From Lentisphaeria bacterium (GTDB lineage: Bacteria; Verrucomicrobiota; Lentisphaeria; Victivallales; Victivallaceae): DNA of 48,602 bases. The DNA lies in contig JAFTUS010000112.1 of assembly GCA_017466125.1 (NCBI GenBank), positions 1 through 48,602 of the forward strand. Reading direction: 5' to 3'. The notes beneath the pieces were generated by a model that saw only the letters and a list, made by a program, of their open reading frames with translations, had not been told where the DNA came from and did no database searches. A program made the position numbers and the translations under genes. Shown one piece after another: positions 23,616-31,146 of this stretch (its first letter is position 1; each line of letters starts with the position of its first letter).

Positions 23616-24956
23616 TCAGAAATAACGGCCGGTCAAACGGCGGATCTTGTAATAGTAGACGAACCCGAGCAGAACAAAACTGCCCGCCCACGCCAGCGGC
23701 GAAACGGTACACACCCCGGTATAACCCCAGATGTCGCAGAAGGGACGGGAAAACACTCCGCGCAGAAACAGTTCCACCACGCCGCCCATGAAGGGGATAA
23801 ATGCAAAACCCATTCCCTGCAAAGCGTAACGGTAGATCAGAAGCATCGTAAGAAACACCGTGCAGACCCCCTGTATCCAGAGGAGCGTGCGCACTTGCGG
23901 CAGCAGCACCGCAGCCTGTTCCGCCGAAACGAAGAACTCCGTAAGCGGACGGCTGAAAGCGATGGCAAGAAATGCGATGAGATAGGCAAAAAGTGTCGAT
24001 GTAACAGCGCAAACCGTCGTTCCGCGGCAGATACGCATATACTTTTTCGCGCCGAAGTTCTGCGCCGTATACGCCCCCAGTGCAATGGCAAAAGAGAAGG
24101 CGGGCTGGATCATCACGCTGTCGATCCGGCTGGCGGCGGTATAGGCGGCGACCGCCTGAACTCCCAGACTGTTCAGTACCGTCTGGAAAATCACGATGCC
24201 CACTGCGCAAACGGAAAACTGAAATGCCGACGGCAGTCCCAGACGGAGATGTTCCCAGACGGAGCGGCTGTCCCACTTCCAGTCGCTCCGGTGCAGTTGA
24301 AGCAGCGGAAAACGCTTCTTTGCGTAGAGATAACACCACCACCCTGCGGCGGCCTGAGAGATGACCGTTGCCACTGCCGCTCCCGCAATGCCCCAGTTGA
24401 AACTGAGAATGAAAACGAAGTCCAGCACAATGTTCAGGATGCAGGAGATCACCAGAAAAATCAGCGGGGTACGGCTGTCGCCCAATGCCCGGAGGATGCT
24501 GTTGAGCAAATTGTAAGAGACCAGAGCCGCCATGCCGCAGAACATGATCCGCAAATATTTCAGCGACATGTCGAAAATATCCGCCGGCGTATTGCTCCAT
24601 TTCAGAAACTGCCCCGCCATGGCGGTACAGAGAATGGTCATCAACAGCGTAATGGTTCCGCAGATGATGATCGAAGTTGCAACGGAACGCCGCGTGCCGT
24701 TCAAATCGCCCGCCCCGAACCGCTGACCGGTAACGACCGTAACGCCGCCGGTCAGACCGAAGAAGAAGCCGAAAATAAAAAACGTCAACGCCCCGGTCGC
24801 CCCGACCGCCGCCAGTGCGGACATGCCGATCGTTTTGCCGACGATAACGGTATCTGCCATGCTGTAAAACTGCTGAAATATGTTGCCGATCAGCAATGGA
24901 ATGGAAAATTTGATGATTAAATTCAACGGTTTTCCGCTGGTCATATTCTGTGTCAT
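23616..24956 (-). CDS. MATE-family efflux transporter
   Basis: Multidrug and toxin extrusion-type antiporter with about twelve membrane helices, 446 residues. The N-terminal block FSIPLLIGNIFQQFYSMADTVIVGKTIG and the repeat-half equivalent LRLGLPSAFQFSVCAVGIVIFQTVLNSLG are typical. It exports small molecules using a Na+ or H+ gradient; the substrate is unknown. AAGGAACA precedes the ATG. It starts 16 nt after the isomerase-like gene stop, so the two form an operon. The 3' end is convergent with the AraC gene, 19 nt apart. Confidence 0.9.
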   Translation of the reverse strand: MTQNMTSGKPLNLIIKFSIPLLIGNIFQQFYSMADTVIVGKTIGMSALAAVGATGALTFFIFGFFFGLTGGVTVVTGQRFGAGDLNGTRRSVATSIIICGTITLLMTILCTAMAGQFLKWSNTPADIFDMSLKYLRIMFCGMAALVSYNLLNSILRALGDSRTPLIFLVISCILNIVLDFVFILSFNWGIAGAAVATVISQAAAGWWCYLYAKKRFPLLQLHRSDWKWDSRSVWEHLRLGLPSAFQFSVCAVGIVIFQTVLNSLGVQAVAAYTAASRIDSVMIQPAFSFAIALGAYTAQNFGAKKYMRICRGTTVCAVTSTLFAYLIAFLAIAFSRPLTEFFVSAEQAAVLLPQVRTLLWIQGVCTVFLTMLLIYRYALQGMGFAFIPFMGGVVELFLRGVFSRPFCDIWGYTGVCTVSPLAWAGSFVLLGFVYYYKIRRLTGRYF

Positions 24957-24972
24957 AAAAATTGTTCCTTCA

Positions 24973-25890
24973 TTAAAACCCGAGGCGGCGGAAGGTGTCC
25001 GTCAGACGGCGGACGGAGTAACCTCCGGGGGGAGCGAGAAGTTTTCCCGCCCAGTTCGTGCCATCTGCGAAACAGACTTCGGTCTGCATATCGATCATTT
25101 TGGGGCAGGAGAAAAGTTCCGGCATCAACTCCTGCCAGTTGATCGTACCGTCAAACGGCATCCCGTGATAATCGCCGTAACCGGTATTGTCGTGGATATG
25201 GCATGTCACGACATGATCTTTGAGCAGTTCCAGAGCGTTATCCTCCCAGATCACACCGTTCTCCCACCAGCATTGCGGGAAATATGGTTCGTACAGTTCC
25301 TTATCCTTGCCGGGGGCGGATGCCATACAGTGAGCGTGACCGGTATCGTAACAGACGCCGACTGCGGGATGTCCGTTGAAGTGTTTTACCAGACCGAGGA
25401 CCTCTTTTGCGGAATTGGGCATCTCAAAACTGTTCTCCACGGCGATGACCATGCCGAGTTTTTCGGCGGTCGGCAGGAGTTTTTCCAACGCCTCCAACGC
25501 CAGCGGCCGGAGTGTTTTCAGAGGCACTTTCCGGTAGCAGTAGTAACTTGCGCCGACATGGATGGTAAACGTCCGGCAGTTGAATTCAGCGGCCGTTTCC
25601 ATGGCGCGGATGTGTTCCCGGATCATCTCCGGGCGGCGTTCAGGGGCATTGATATTCAAATCATGCTCTTCCCCGTAGAAGGCGTGTACTGTGGAGAATT
25701 GCACGTTCATATCGTTGCAGAGGTGATGCAGAAACGCTTTCCGCTCCGGATCGTCCAGCAGTTGCCGCAGCAGCGGGGCGGTAAGTACAAAACGCTCTGC
25801 CCCGTTATCCAGAAATTCCCGAACCACGGAGCGGATGCCCCGGTTGTCAAGGTCTCCCCAGGGGTAGTTGAAGTGCAGGCGGCTGTCCAT
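24973..25890 (-). CDS. Sugar phosphate isomerase/epimerase-like TIM-barrel protein
   Basis: Xylose-isomerase-like barrel, 305 residues. Recognisable segments are TVHAFYGEEHD, TFTIHVGASYY, MVIAVENSFEMPNS, VGVCYDTGHAHCMAS, VTCHIHDNTGYGDYHGMPFDGTINW and a late Glu in DMQTEVCF, giving the usual Glu/Asp/His metal site. It acts on an unknown sugar or sugar derivative in the cytoplasm. It leads an operon with the MATE exporter and has its own promoter. Related in layout to the product of 19508-20392, though the two share only the family motifs by eye. Confidence 0.85.
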   Translation of the reverse strand: MDSRLHFNYPWGDLDNRGIRSVVREFLDNGAERFVLTAPLLRQLLDDPERKAFLHHLCNDMNVQFSTVHAFYGEEHDLNINAPERRPEMIREHIRAMETAAEFNCRTFTIHVGASYYCYRKVPLKTLRPLALEALEKLLPTAEKLGMVIAVENSFEMPNSAKEVLGLVKHFNGHPAVGVCYDTGHAHCMASAPGKDKELYEPYFPQCWWENGVIWEDNALELLKDHVVTCHIHDNTGYGDYHGMPFDGTINWQELMPELFSCPKMIDMQTEVCFADGTNWAGKLLAPPGGYSVRRLTDTFRRLGF

Positions 25891-25918
25891 TTTATTCCTT
25901 CCGGTTGAATGTTGATAT

Positions 25919-25946
25919 AATATAATTCAAAACAGTACCATTTCAA
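25919..25946 (-). promoter_or_regulatory. Promoter of the isomerase-MATE operon
   Basis: Minus strand: TTGAAA (25946-25941), a 16-nt spacer and TATATT (25924-25919), about 28 nt before the ATG at 25890. Confidence 0.65.
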
Positions 25947-25979
25947 GCATTATTTCATCAACTTTTGAAAATCCTGCGT

Positions 25980-27047
25980 TTATTGCTTTTTTTCAAACCG
26001 TGAAGGTTCGGGGAAGCGCGTCTCAAGCAATGCAAGTGCGCCCGCTTTTGCCCCGGTATCGCTGTAACCTGCGAACAATTTTCCGTTCAGGGCATCCGGC
26101 GGAACATTTTCGCTTTCAAACGTGGCTTTATACCGGTTCATCGGTCCATCCGGAGTAAAACCGTAATAGTTGAAGTACAATGAGATGTAGCACAAGCCGA
26201 CTCCGCTGTAAAAGTCGAATACCCTTTCCAGAGCCAGATATTTATCCCGATTGAAATGTACGGGAGTGTGCGCTTCAAAATTGACCGTTTTTCTCCCTTG
26301 CGCGGCGAGCTGAAGACCGGTCTCTTTCAGCGAACGGTGCCAGATTTTGGCATCGGGGGCATCGCTGTATGTGAGAAGATCATCTCTGCGCCCCGCCAGC
26401 GGCAGATCCTTTACGTGACAGGGGGAGAGCAGAACATTGTCATCCGCCCAGAAAATGACCTCCTCTGCAATACCCGGCGTTTTCAGCATGGTGCGGAGCG
26501 CATGGTGGATATTCATCTGTTTGCGGGGAAACACATCTCCGACGGGAATGAATTCCACCCCCGTCAGCCACGGCGGAAGTTTTTTTGCGGCAACAAAAAC
26601 GTTACGGAAGCCCCGCAGATATTTTTCAATGGAGCGGAGAGCAAGCCGCAGTTCCCGGTCTCCGAAGGGAGAGCCGTTTGTCCGCAGCGGAATGATGATG
26701 TCCGTCTCTGCGGCACTGCATCGGCAATGTTTCCCCCGGTAGAAGCCGTTCTGTATCCGGGCATCGATCCATCGGGCGATCTCCCGCATGTAGTTCAGCC
26801 GTTCCGGAGTGATATCCGCGGTCAGGCCTTCCGGCAGCATGGCCTTGCGCAGTTGACGCAAGGCGTTTGCTATTACCGGGTCGATCCCCGAAAGCTGTTC
26901 TTCGGCTTCGTTGAGATTTCCCAGCAGATAGAACGCATATTCCGGTGTGTTGTAACCGTTGAGGATCTCTCCGGCAAGGACGGCGGCAGAGGCGAGGTGC
27001 TTCAAACTGCAATCGGCGCAAAAGTGTTGATTATACGGGGTCTGCAC
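25980..27047 (-). CDS. Stealth-like sugar-phosphotransferase-type protein with an N-terminal Cys/His module
   Basis: A 355-residue protein. The N-terminal 70 residues carry C-A-D-C followed by KHLASAAVLAGEILNGY, a small possibly metal-binding helical module. Residues about 115-215 resemble the CR2 part of Stealth proteins (hexose-1-phosphate transferases): ELRLALRSIEKYLRGFRNVFVA, LPPWL, a D-V-F-P element, and EEVIFWADDNVLLSP, which matches the family's yfNDD pattern. Stealth enzymes make phosphate-linked capsule glycans. The start overlaps the ESSSGG-repeat gene by 17 nt, so the two are coupled and may act on the same surface structure. Family assignment is by eye and moderate. Confidence 0.6.
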   Translation of the reverse strand: MQTPYNQHFCADCSLKHLASAAVLAGEILNGYNTPEYAFYLLGNLNEAEEQLSGIDPVIANALRQLRKAMLPEGLTADITPERLNYMREIARWIDARIQNGFYRGKHCRCSAAETDIIIPLRTNGSPFGDRELRLALRSIEKYLRGFRNVFVAAKKLPPWLTGVEFIPVGDVFPRKQMNIHHALRTMLKTPGIAEEVIFWADDNVLLSPCHVKDLPLAGRRDDLLTYSDAPDAKIWHRSLKETGLQLAAQGRKTVNFEAHTPVHFNRDKYLALERVFDFYSGVGLCYISLYFNYYGFTPDGPMNRYKATFESENVPPDALNGKLFAGYSDTGAKAGALALLETRFPEPSRFEKKQ

Positions 27048-28065
27048 GATGTTTCTCTGCCTCCTGATAGGTGGGGTAAGGTCCGAGGAGCGTTATTGTA
27101 TGCAGAGAAAAGATAAACTCTCCGCTGTCGTAAATATCCTCACATTCGGGATACGGATATTCCATGATCGCCCGGGTGATGGCACTGCCTTCATTGTCTC
27201 CGGTACACGCCGGTTCGGAGTAGATGAATTGATCGATGATGTAGAAACCGGATTTATCCGTATCGTCTCCGCCGCCGGGGGTGTCGGTTCCGCCGCCGGA
27301 AGAACTCTCCCCGCCGGAGGAACTTTCCCCGCCGGAAGAACTCTCCCCGCCGGAGGAACTCTCCCCGCCGGAGGAACTCTCCCCGCCGGAGGAACTCTCG
27401 CCGCCGGAAGAACTCTCCCCGCCGGAGGAACTCTCCCCGCCGGACGAACTGCTTTCGGTAGAGGACGATTCCTGCGGCGGCGGAAGCTGCAGAGGCGGAC
27501 TTTTGACCACAAGCCCCGAAAGAATTCCGTGAACCAGTTGAGCCAGCATTTTCTCCCCGTTTTCGATGCCGTACCGCGCAACGGGAAAATAGAATACCAT
27601 ATCTTCATTTTGCGGCAGAGCCGAAAACCAGCCGTAAGTGACGACCGGATGATAACTGCCGTAAAAAGGGTGGTTGAAACCATTGCTCCCGCTGCCGGAG
27701 GCAATGGCGATTTTGATGCAGAGCAGAGCGGCTGTTGACGGTATACTCAATTTGTTGTACGGTAAAGGGAATTTGTACCGTTCCATTTTCAGTTCCGCAG
27801 TTTCATCATCTGTACGCCAGAGAAAGTCCAATAGAAACATGCCCGCCGGAGAACTGCTCCGCACCCCGGCGGGCAGCGAATTATCTGTAACGGCAATGGT
27901 TGTTTCCTCTGTGTCTGCAAAACCGGCGGCAAGAAAGCCGCAGTAACCGCTGTTTTCACCGGCGGACGCATCTTTTGCGTTTTGTTCCAGTGCGTGGATA
28001 CGCACATATCCGGCATTATGTTCAAGGGCAATGCCCTGACCTGCCCGCAATTCGTAATATCCCAT
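27031..28065 (-). CDS. Hypothetical protein with an ESSSGG hexapeptide repeat
   Basis: A 344-residue protein with an excellent ribosome site (AGGAGG 5 nt before ATG) and no signal peptide. Residues about 1-195 form a globular beta-rich part (GYYELRAGQGIALEHNAGYVRIHAL at the start) that looks like phage tail-fibre or appendage sequence, but I cannot name it. Residues about 200-260 are a flexible linker of Glu-Ser-Ser-Ser-Gly-Gly units, then about 80 residues with a SPOR-like end (LLGPYPTYQEAEKHRAD). Serine-rich repeats of this kind are possible glycosylation targets, which fits the adjoining Stealth-like gene; this is inference. Confidence 0.7.
   Translation of the reverse strand: MGYYELRAGQGIALEHNAGYVRIHALEQNAKDASAGENSGYCGFLAAGFADTEETTIAVTDNSLPAGVRSSSPAGMFLLDFLWRTDDETAELKMERYKFPLPYNKLSIPSTAALLCIKIAIASGSGSNGFNHPFYGSYHPVVTYGWFSALPQNEDMVFYFPVARYGIENGEKMLAQLVHGILSGLVVKSPPLQLPPPQESSSTESSSSGGESSSGGESSSGGESSSGGESSSGGESSSGGESSSGGESSSGGESSSGGGTDTPGGGDDTDKSGFYIIDQFIYSEPACTGDNEGSAITRAIMEYPYPECEDIYDSGEFIFSLHTITLLGPYPTYQEAEKHRADPV
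27294..27453. repeat. 18-nt coding tandem repeat, 8 full copies plus a partial
   Basis: Plus-strand unit CGCCGGAGGAACTCTCCC, copies starting at 27294, 27312, 27330, 27348, 27366, 27384, 27402 and 27420, with a partial copy at 27438. Copies differ at one or two positions (GAAGAA for GAGGAA, one CTTTCC), mostly silent. It encodes the ESSSGG array and is likely to vary in copy number by slippage. Confidence 0.95.
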
Positions 28066-28168
28066 AAAAACCTCCTTTTTTCGAGAGGGGTTCTGTCAAT
28101 ATTTCAGGCAAAACAGTTAAATGGCGAAGTAAAATTTACCCAAACCATGTTTTTGCTCCCTGAAAAAG

Positions 28169-28196
28169 TTGAAAAATACAGTAATTGTGCTATCTT
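28169..28196 (+). promoter_or_regulatory. Promoter of the serine hydrolase-glycosyltransferase pair
   Basis: TTGAAA (28169-28174), a 16-nt spacer and TATCTT (28191-28196). Transcription would begin near 28203, which rules out the upstream start at 28169 for the hydrolase. Confidence 0.6.
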
Positions 28197-28231
28197 TAAT
28201 AAAACAAAGAAGAAAAACGGGAGAAATAGAA

Positions 28232-29647
28232 ATGGAAAACTTCACCTTTCAAACCGCCGTTCCTGAAACCCAGGGTGTTTCCTCTGCGGCGATTTGCGAT
28301 TTTGTCCGCCGTTTGTCGGTGTTGGATTACATCCACAGTTTCATGCTTTTGCGCCACGATAAACTGATCGCTCAAACCTGGTGGGAGCCTTTCAAGCCGG
28401 AATACAAACATGAACTTTTTTCCGCCAGCAAAAGTTTCACCTCCGCCGCCATCGGCATCGCGCAGGGGGAGGGACTTCTCAAATTGAGCGACAGACTGGT
28501 GAGTTTCTTCCCGGAGAAACTCAATGAGAACGTTTCGGAAAAAATGCGGCAAGTCACTCTGCGCAATCTGCTTACCATGGCATCCGGACACGAAAGCTGC
28601 CCGTTGATGAAACTTCATACCATGCAGGACTGGGTACAGGGCTTTCTGGAATCGGAACTGAAATTCGACCCCGGCACCAAGTTCGTCTACAATTCTGCGG
28701 CGACCTATATGCTGGCAGCGGTCATCCGCAAAGTCACCGGGCAGAACGTCATCGACTATTTGCAGGAACGGCTCTTCCGCCCGCTCGGGATCAAGGCGGA
28801 AAAATGGGACTCCTGTCCGCAGGGAACCAACATCGGCGGCTGGGGCTTCTGGCTCAAAACAGAAGATCTGCTCCGCTTCGGCAGACTGCTGCTCAACAAC
28901 GGCAGTTGGGAAGGCAGACAACTGATCCCCGCAGAGTATCTGAAAGAGGCGACCTCATTCCAGATCGACAACTCCACCAACGACCAGCCCGATTGGAAAC
29001 TCGGTTACGGTTATCAGTTTTGGCGGACAAGTTTCAACAGTTTCCGCGGGGACGGTGCCTGCGGCCAGTACATTCTGGTCATGCCGGAAAAAGATCTGGT
29101 GCTGGCGGTGACATCGGGTGTTTCCAATATGCAGAATATTCTGACTGCTTTCTGGGAGACGGTCTACGCCTCCTTGCAGGATGCACCCGCAGCCGAAGAC
29201 CGCACCGCCGCAACAGAACTGGAAATGCTGCTCGCCAGCCGGAAACACGCTCCCGCCGCCTCCGCATTGGTACAGCACCCATCCGACCGCATTTACAAAA
29301 TGCAGGAAAATTCCATCGGGCTGGATACGCTCGAAATCACCTTCACAGATGAAGATTGTTCGCTGATCTTCAACTGGCAGGACGGCACTGCTGAAAAACT
29401 CTCCGCCCGCTACGGAGAGCATACGCTTAACGAATTGCAGTTGAAAGAAAATGAAGTGCGTATTTTAGCGGCAAGTGCGGCGTGGCAGAGCAAAGAACAA
29501 CTCGAACTGGTGGTCTTCGCTGTGGAAACTCCGTTCCGTGATGTTTACGACATTTGTTTCAGCGGCAATACGGTGCGTCTGGAACGGACGGCGAAACTGG
29601 AATTTCTCCATGACCGCTGGCCGGTCCTTGAGGGTGAACAACTTTGA
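28232..29647 (+). CDS. Serine hydrolase of the beta-lactamase class C / DD-peptidase fold
   Basis: A 471-residue protein from the ATG at 28232 (GGGAG upstream). The catalytic SxxK motif is Ser64-A-S-Lys67 in ELFSASKSFTS, the second motif is Tyr153-N-Ser155 (YxS, as in several esterase-like members rather than the YxN of true beta-lactamases), and the third region reads RGDGACGQYILVMPEKDLV. About 100 residues follow as an extra C-terminal beta domain. No signal peptide, so a cytoplasmic esterase or amidase-type role is more likely than penicillin resistance. It is followed by a membrane glycosyltransferase with a 1-nt overlap. Substrate unknown. Confidence 0.85.
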   Translation: MENFTFQTAVPETQGVSSAAICDFVRRLSVLDYIHSFMLLRHDKLIAQTWWEPFKPEYKHELFSASKSFTSAAIGIAQGEGLLKLSDRLVSFFPEKLNENVSEKMRQVTLRNLLTMASGHESCPLMKLHTMQDWVQGFLESELKFDPGTKFVYNSAATYMLAAVIRKVTGQNVIDYLQERLFRPLGIKAEKWDSCPQGTNIGGWGFWLKTEDLLRFGRLLLNNGSWEGRQLIPAEYLKEATSFQIDNSTNDQPDWKLGYGYQFWRTSFNSFRGDGACGQYILVMPEKDLVLAVTSGVSNMQNILTAFWETVYASLQDAPAAEDRTAATELEMLLASRKHAPAASALVQHPSDRIYKMQENSIGLDTLEITFTDEDCSLIFNWQDGTAEKLSARYGEHTLNELQLKENEVRILAASAAWQSKEQLELVVFAVETPFRDVYDICFSGNTVRLERTAKLEFLHDRWPVLEGEQL

Positions 29648-31053
29648 TGGAAATGGAAAACGACAATGCCGCCTGCGGCTTGAAAACGGTACGGAAACAC
29701 TCCGTTCTCCGTCCCTGGTTGTGGGCTTTTGCGATCGGTCTGCTGCTGCGGCTCGGAGTCGCATTGCCGGGATTGTGCAGCGGCGACTGGGAGCGTTTCT
29801 GCCGTCCTGACAGTTACGGTTATCTCGTTCCTGCGCACGGGCTTATCAACTTCGGGACATTCTCTGCCGACGGCGTGCCGACAGCGGTGCGTGCGCCCGG
29901 ATTTTCCTGGCTCGCCGCCGCCGTTCTGAAACTTTCCGGCGGAGAATGGAAAGAGTTTGCCGACCTCGGCTCCGCCGCTCCCGGCGGATTATGTCTGCTG
30001 CTGGTGCTTTTCAACGCCCTGATGATCCCGCTCTGCGGTCTGGCGGCAAAGGAACTTTTCGGAGACAGAGCCGGAATTATTGCGGCATGGCTTGCGGCGT
30101 TGAACCCGACGGCTCTGGTTCAGGCACCGATGATGCTTTCCGACACGCTTTTCGGACTGTTTGCGGCGGTGCAGTTTTATCTGGTCGTTCTGGGGTGGAA
30201 ACGGCGGAGTATGCCGTTTTTTCTTGCCGGAATATGTGTTGCGGCAGCGGGGGCGTTGATCCGTCCGATCAATTCAGTCTGGCTGGCACCGGGGCTGGTA
30301 CTGCTGGCTTTTCTGCCGGAGAGTGATTGGAAAAAGAAGTTCCGCACAGGAGTTCTTGCGGTCATTTGCTGGGCAGTGATCCTCTGCCCGTGGATGCTCC
30401 GCAACAGCATGATCGGCTCCGGCTTCTGCATCGACACCAATACCGGGAGCATGTATCATCAAAACGGAGCCGTTCTGCTCGCCGCAGTCAACGGAACCGA
30501 TTACGAAAGCGAAAAACAAAAGCTCCTCCGGGAACTGGAAACGGAGTTTCAGGACAAAACCAAATATCCGACCGTCGCCCACCAGTGCCGTTACCGCAAA
30601 GAGGCGTACCGGAAACTGATCATGGCGCATCCGCTGCGCTGGTTCGTCCAGCAGTTCCAGTGGAAAGTCTGTCTGCCGGATCTGCCGACGGGATTTGAAC
30701 TCCTGGGCTTGACCAAATCGGATCGCGGCACATTCAATGTCTTGAAAACCAAAGGGTTGTATGCTGCGGTGAACCACTACTTTGACGGCAAACTCCATCT
30801 GCTGTTTCCGGCTCTGCCGCTGTTGGCGGCGCATGGTGTTTTGCTGATCGGTGCGGCATATATGCTTGTGATGCTGCTGCGGGACTTCCGCAAGAACCTC
30901 TTTCTTTTGCTGTTGTTTCTGGCGATGGCGGAGTATTACATTTTTCTGCCCGGCTCGATGACGGTTCCCCGCTATCTGCTTCCGGCCCTGCCGCTGCTGG
31001 CGGCATTCGCCGGAGGTGCGATTGGTCGATGCAAAAACGTCACATCCTGTTGA
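29647..31053 (+). CDS. Membrane glycosyltransferase, ArnT/PMT-like (GT-C fold)
   Basis: Integral membrane protein of 468 residues with about ten or more hydrophobic helices and the GT-C first-loop pattern: an acidic RPDSYGYLVPAHGLINFG after helix one, then RAPGFSWLAAAVL. Such enzymes move a sugar from a polyprenyl-phosphate donor to lipid, protein or glycan on the outer face of the inner membrane. The ATG at 29647 overlaps the hydrolase stop (TGATG), so the two are translationally coupled. Acceptor and donor are unknown. The last 25 residues (CKNVTSC) lie after a hydrophobic segment. Confidence 0.82.
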   Translation: MEMENDNAACGLKTVRKHSVLRPWLWAFAIGLLLRLGVALPGLCSGDWERFCRPDSYGYLVPAHGLINFGTFSADGVPTAVRAPGFSWLAAAVLKLSGGEWKEFADLGSAAPGGLCLLLVLFNALMIPLCGLAAKELFGDRAGIIAAWLAALNPTALVQAPMMLSDTLFGLFAAVQFYLVVLGWKRRSMPFFLAGICVAAAGALIRPINSVWLAPGLVLLAFLPESDWKKKFRTGVLAVICWAVILCPWMLRNSMIGSGFCIDTNTGSMYHQNGAVLLAAVNGTDYESEKQKLLRELETEFQDKTKYPTVAHQCRYRKEAYRKLIMAHPLRWFVQQFQWKVCLPDLPTGFELLGLTKSDRGTFNVLKTKGLYAAVNHYFDGKLHLLFPALPLLAAHGVLLIGAAYMLVMLLRDFRKNLFLLLLFLAMAEYYIFLPGSMTVPRYLLPALPLLAAFAGGAIGRCKNVTSC

Positions 31054-31081
31054 TTTTCTTATAATAACATTTGTTATGCCC

Positions 31082-31110
31082 TTGTATTTTTATGTTATAT
31101 GAAGTATATT
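31082..31110 (+). promoter_or_regulatory. Promoter of the LRR_5 protein gene
   Basis: TTGTAT (31082-31087), a 17-nt spacer and TATATT (31105-31110). It lies across the upstream ORF start at 31099, supporting the ATG at 31147 as the real start. Confidence 0.55.
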
Positions 31111-31146
31111 ATCCATATTACTCTATTGTTTTTTTACGGAATAAAT

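Noticed and set aside
27294-27453. CRISPR reading of the 18-nt repeat
   Set aside because: Units are contiguous without spacers and in frame inside a gene; it is a coding tandem repeat.
28169-28231. Longer N-terminus for the serine hydrolase
   Set aside because: The upstream ATG coincides with the -35 box of the likely promoter; the ATG at 28232 has a ribosome site.
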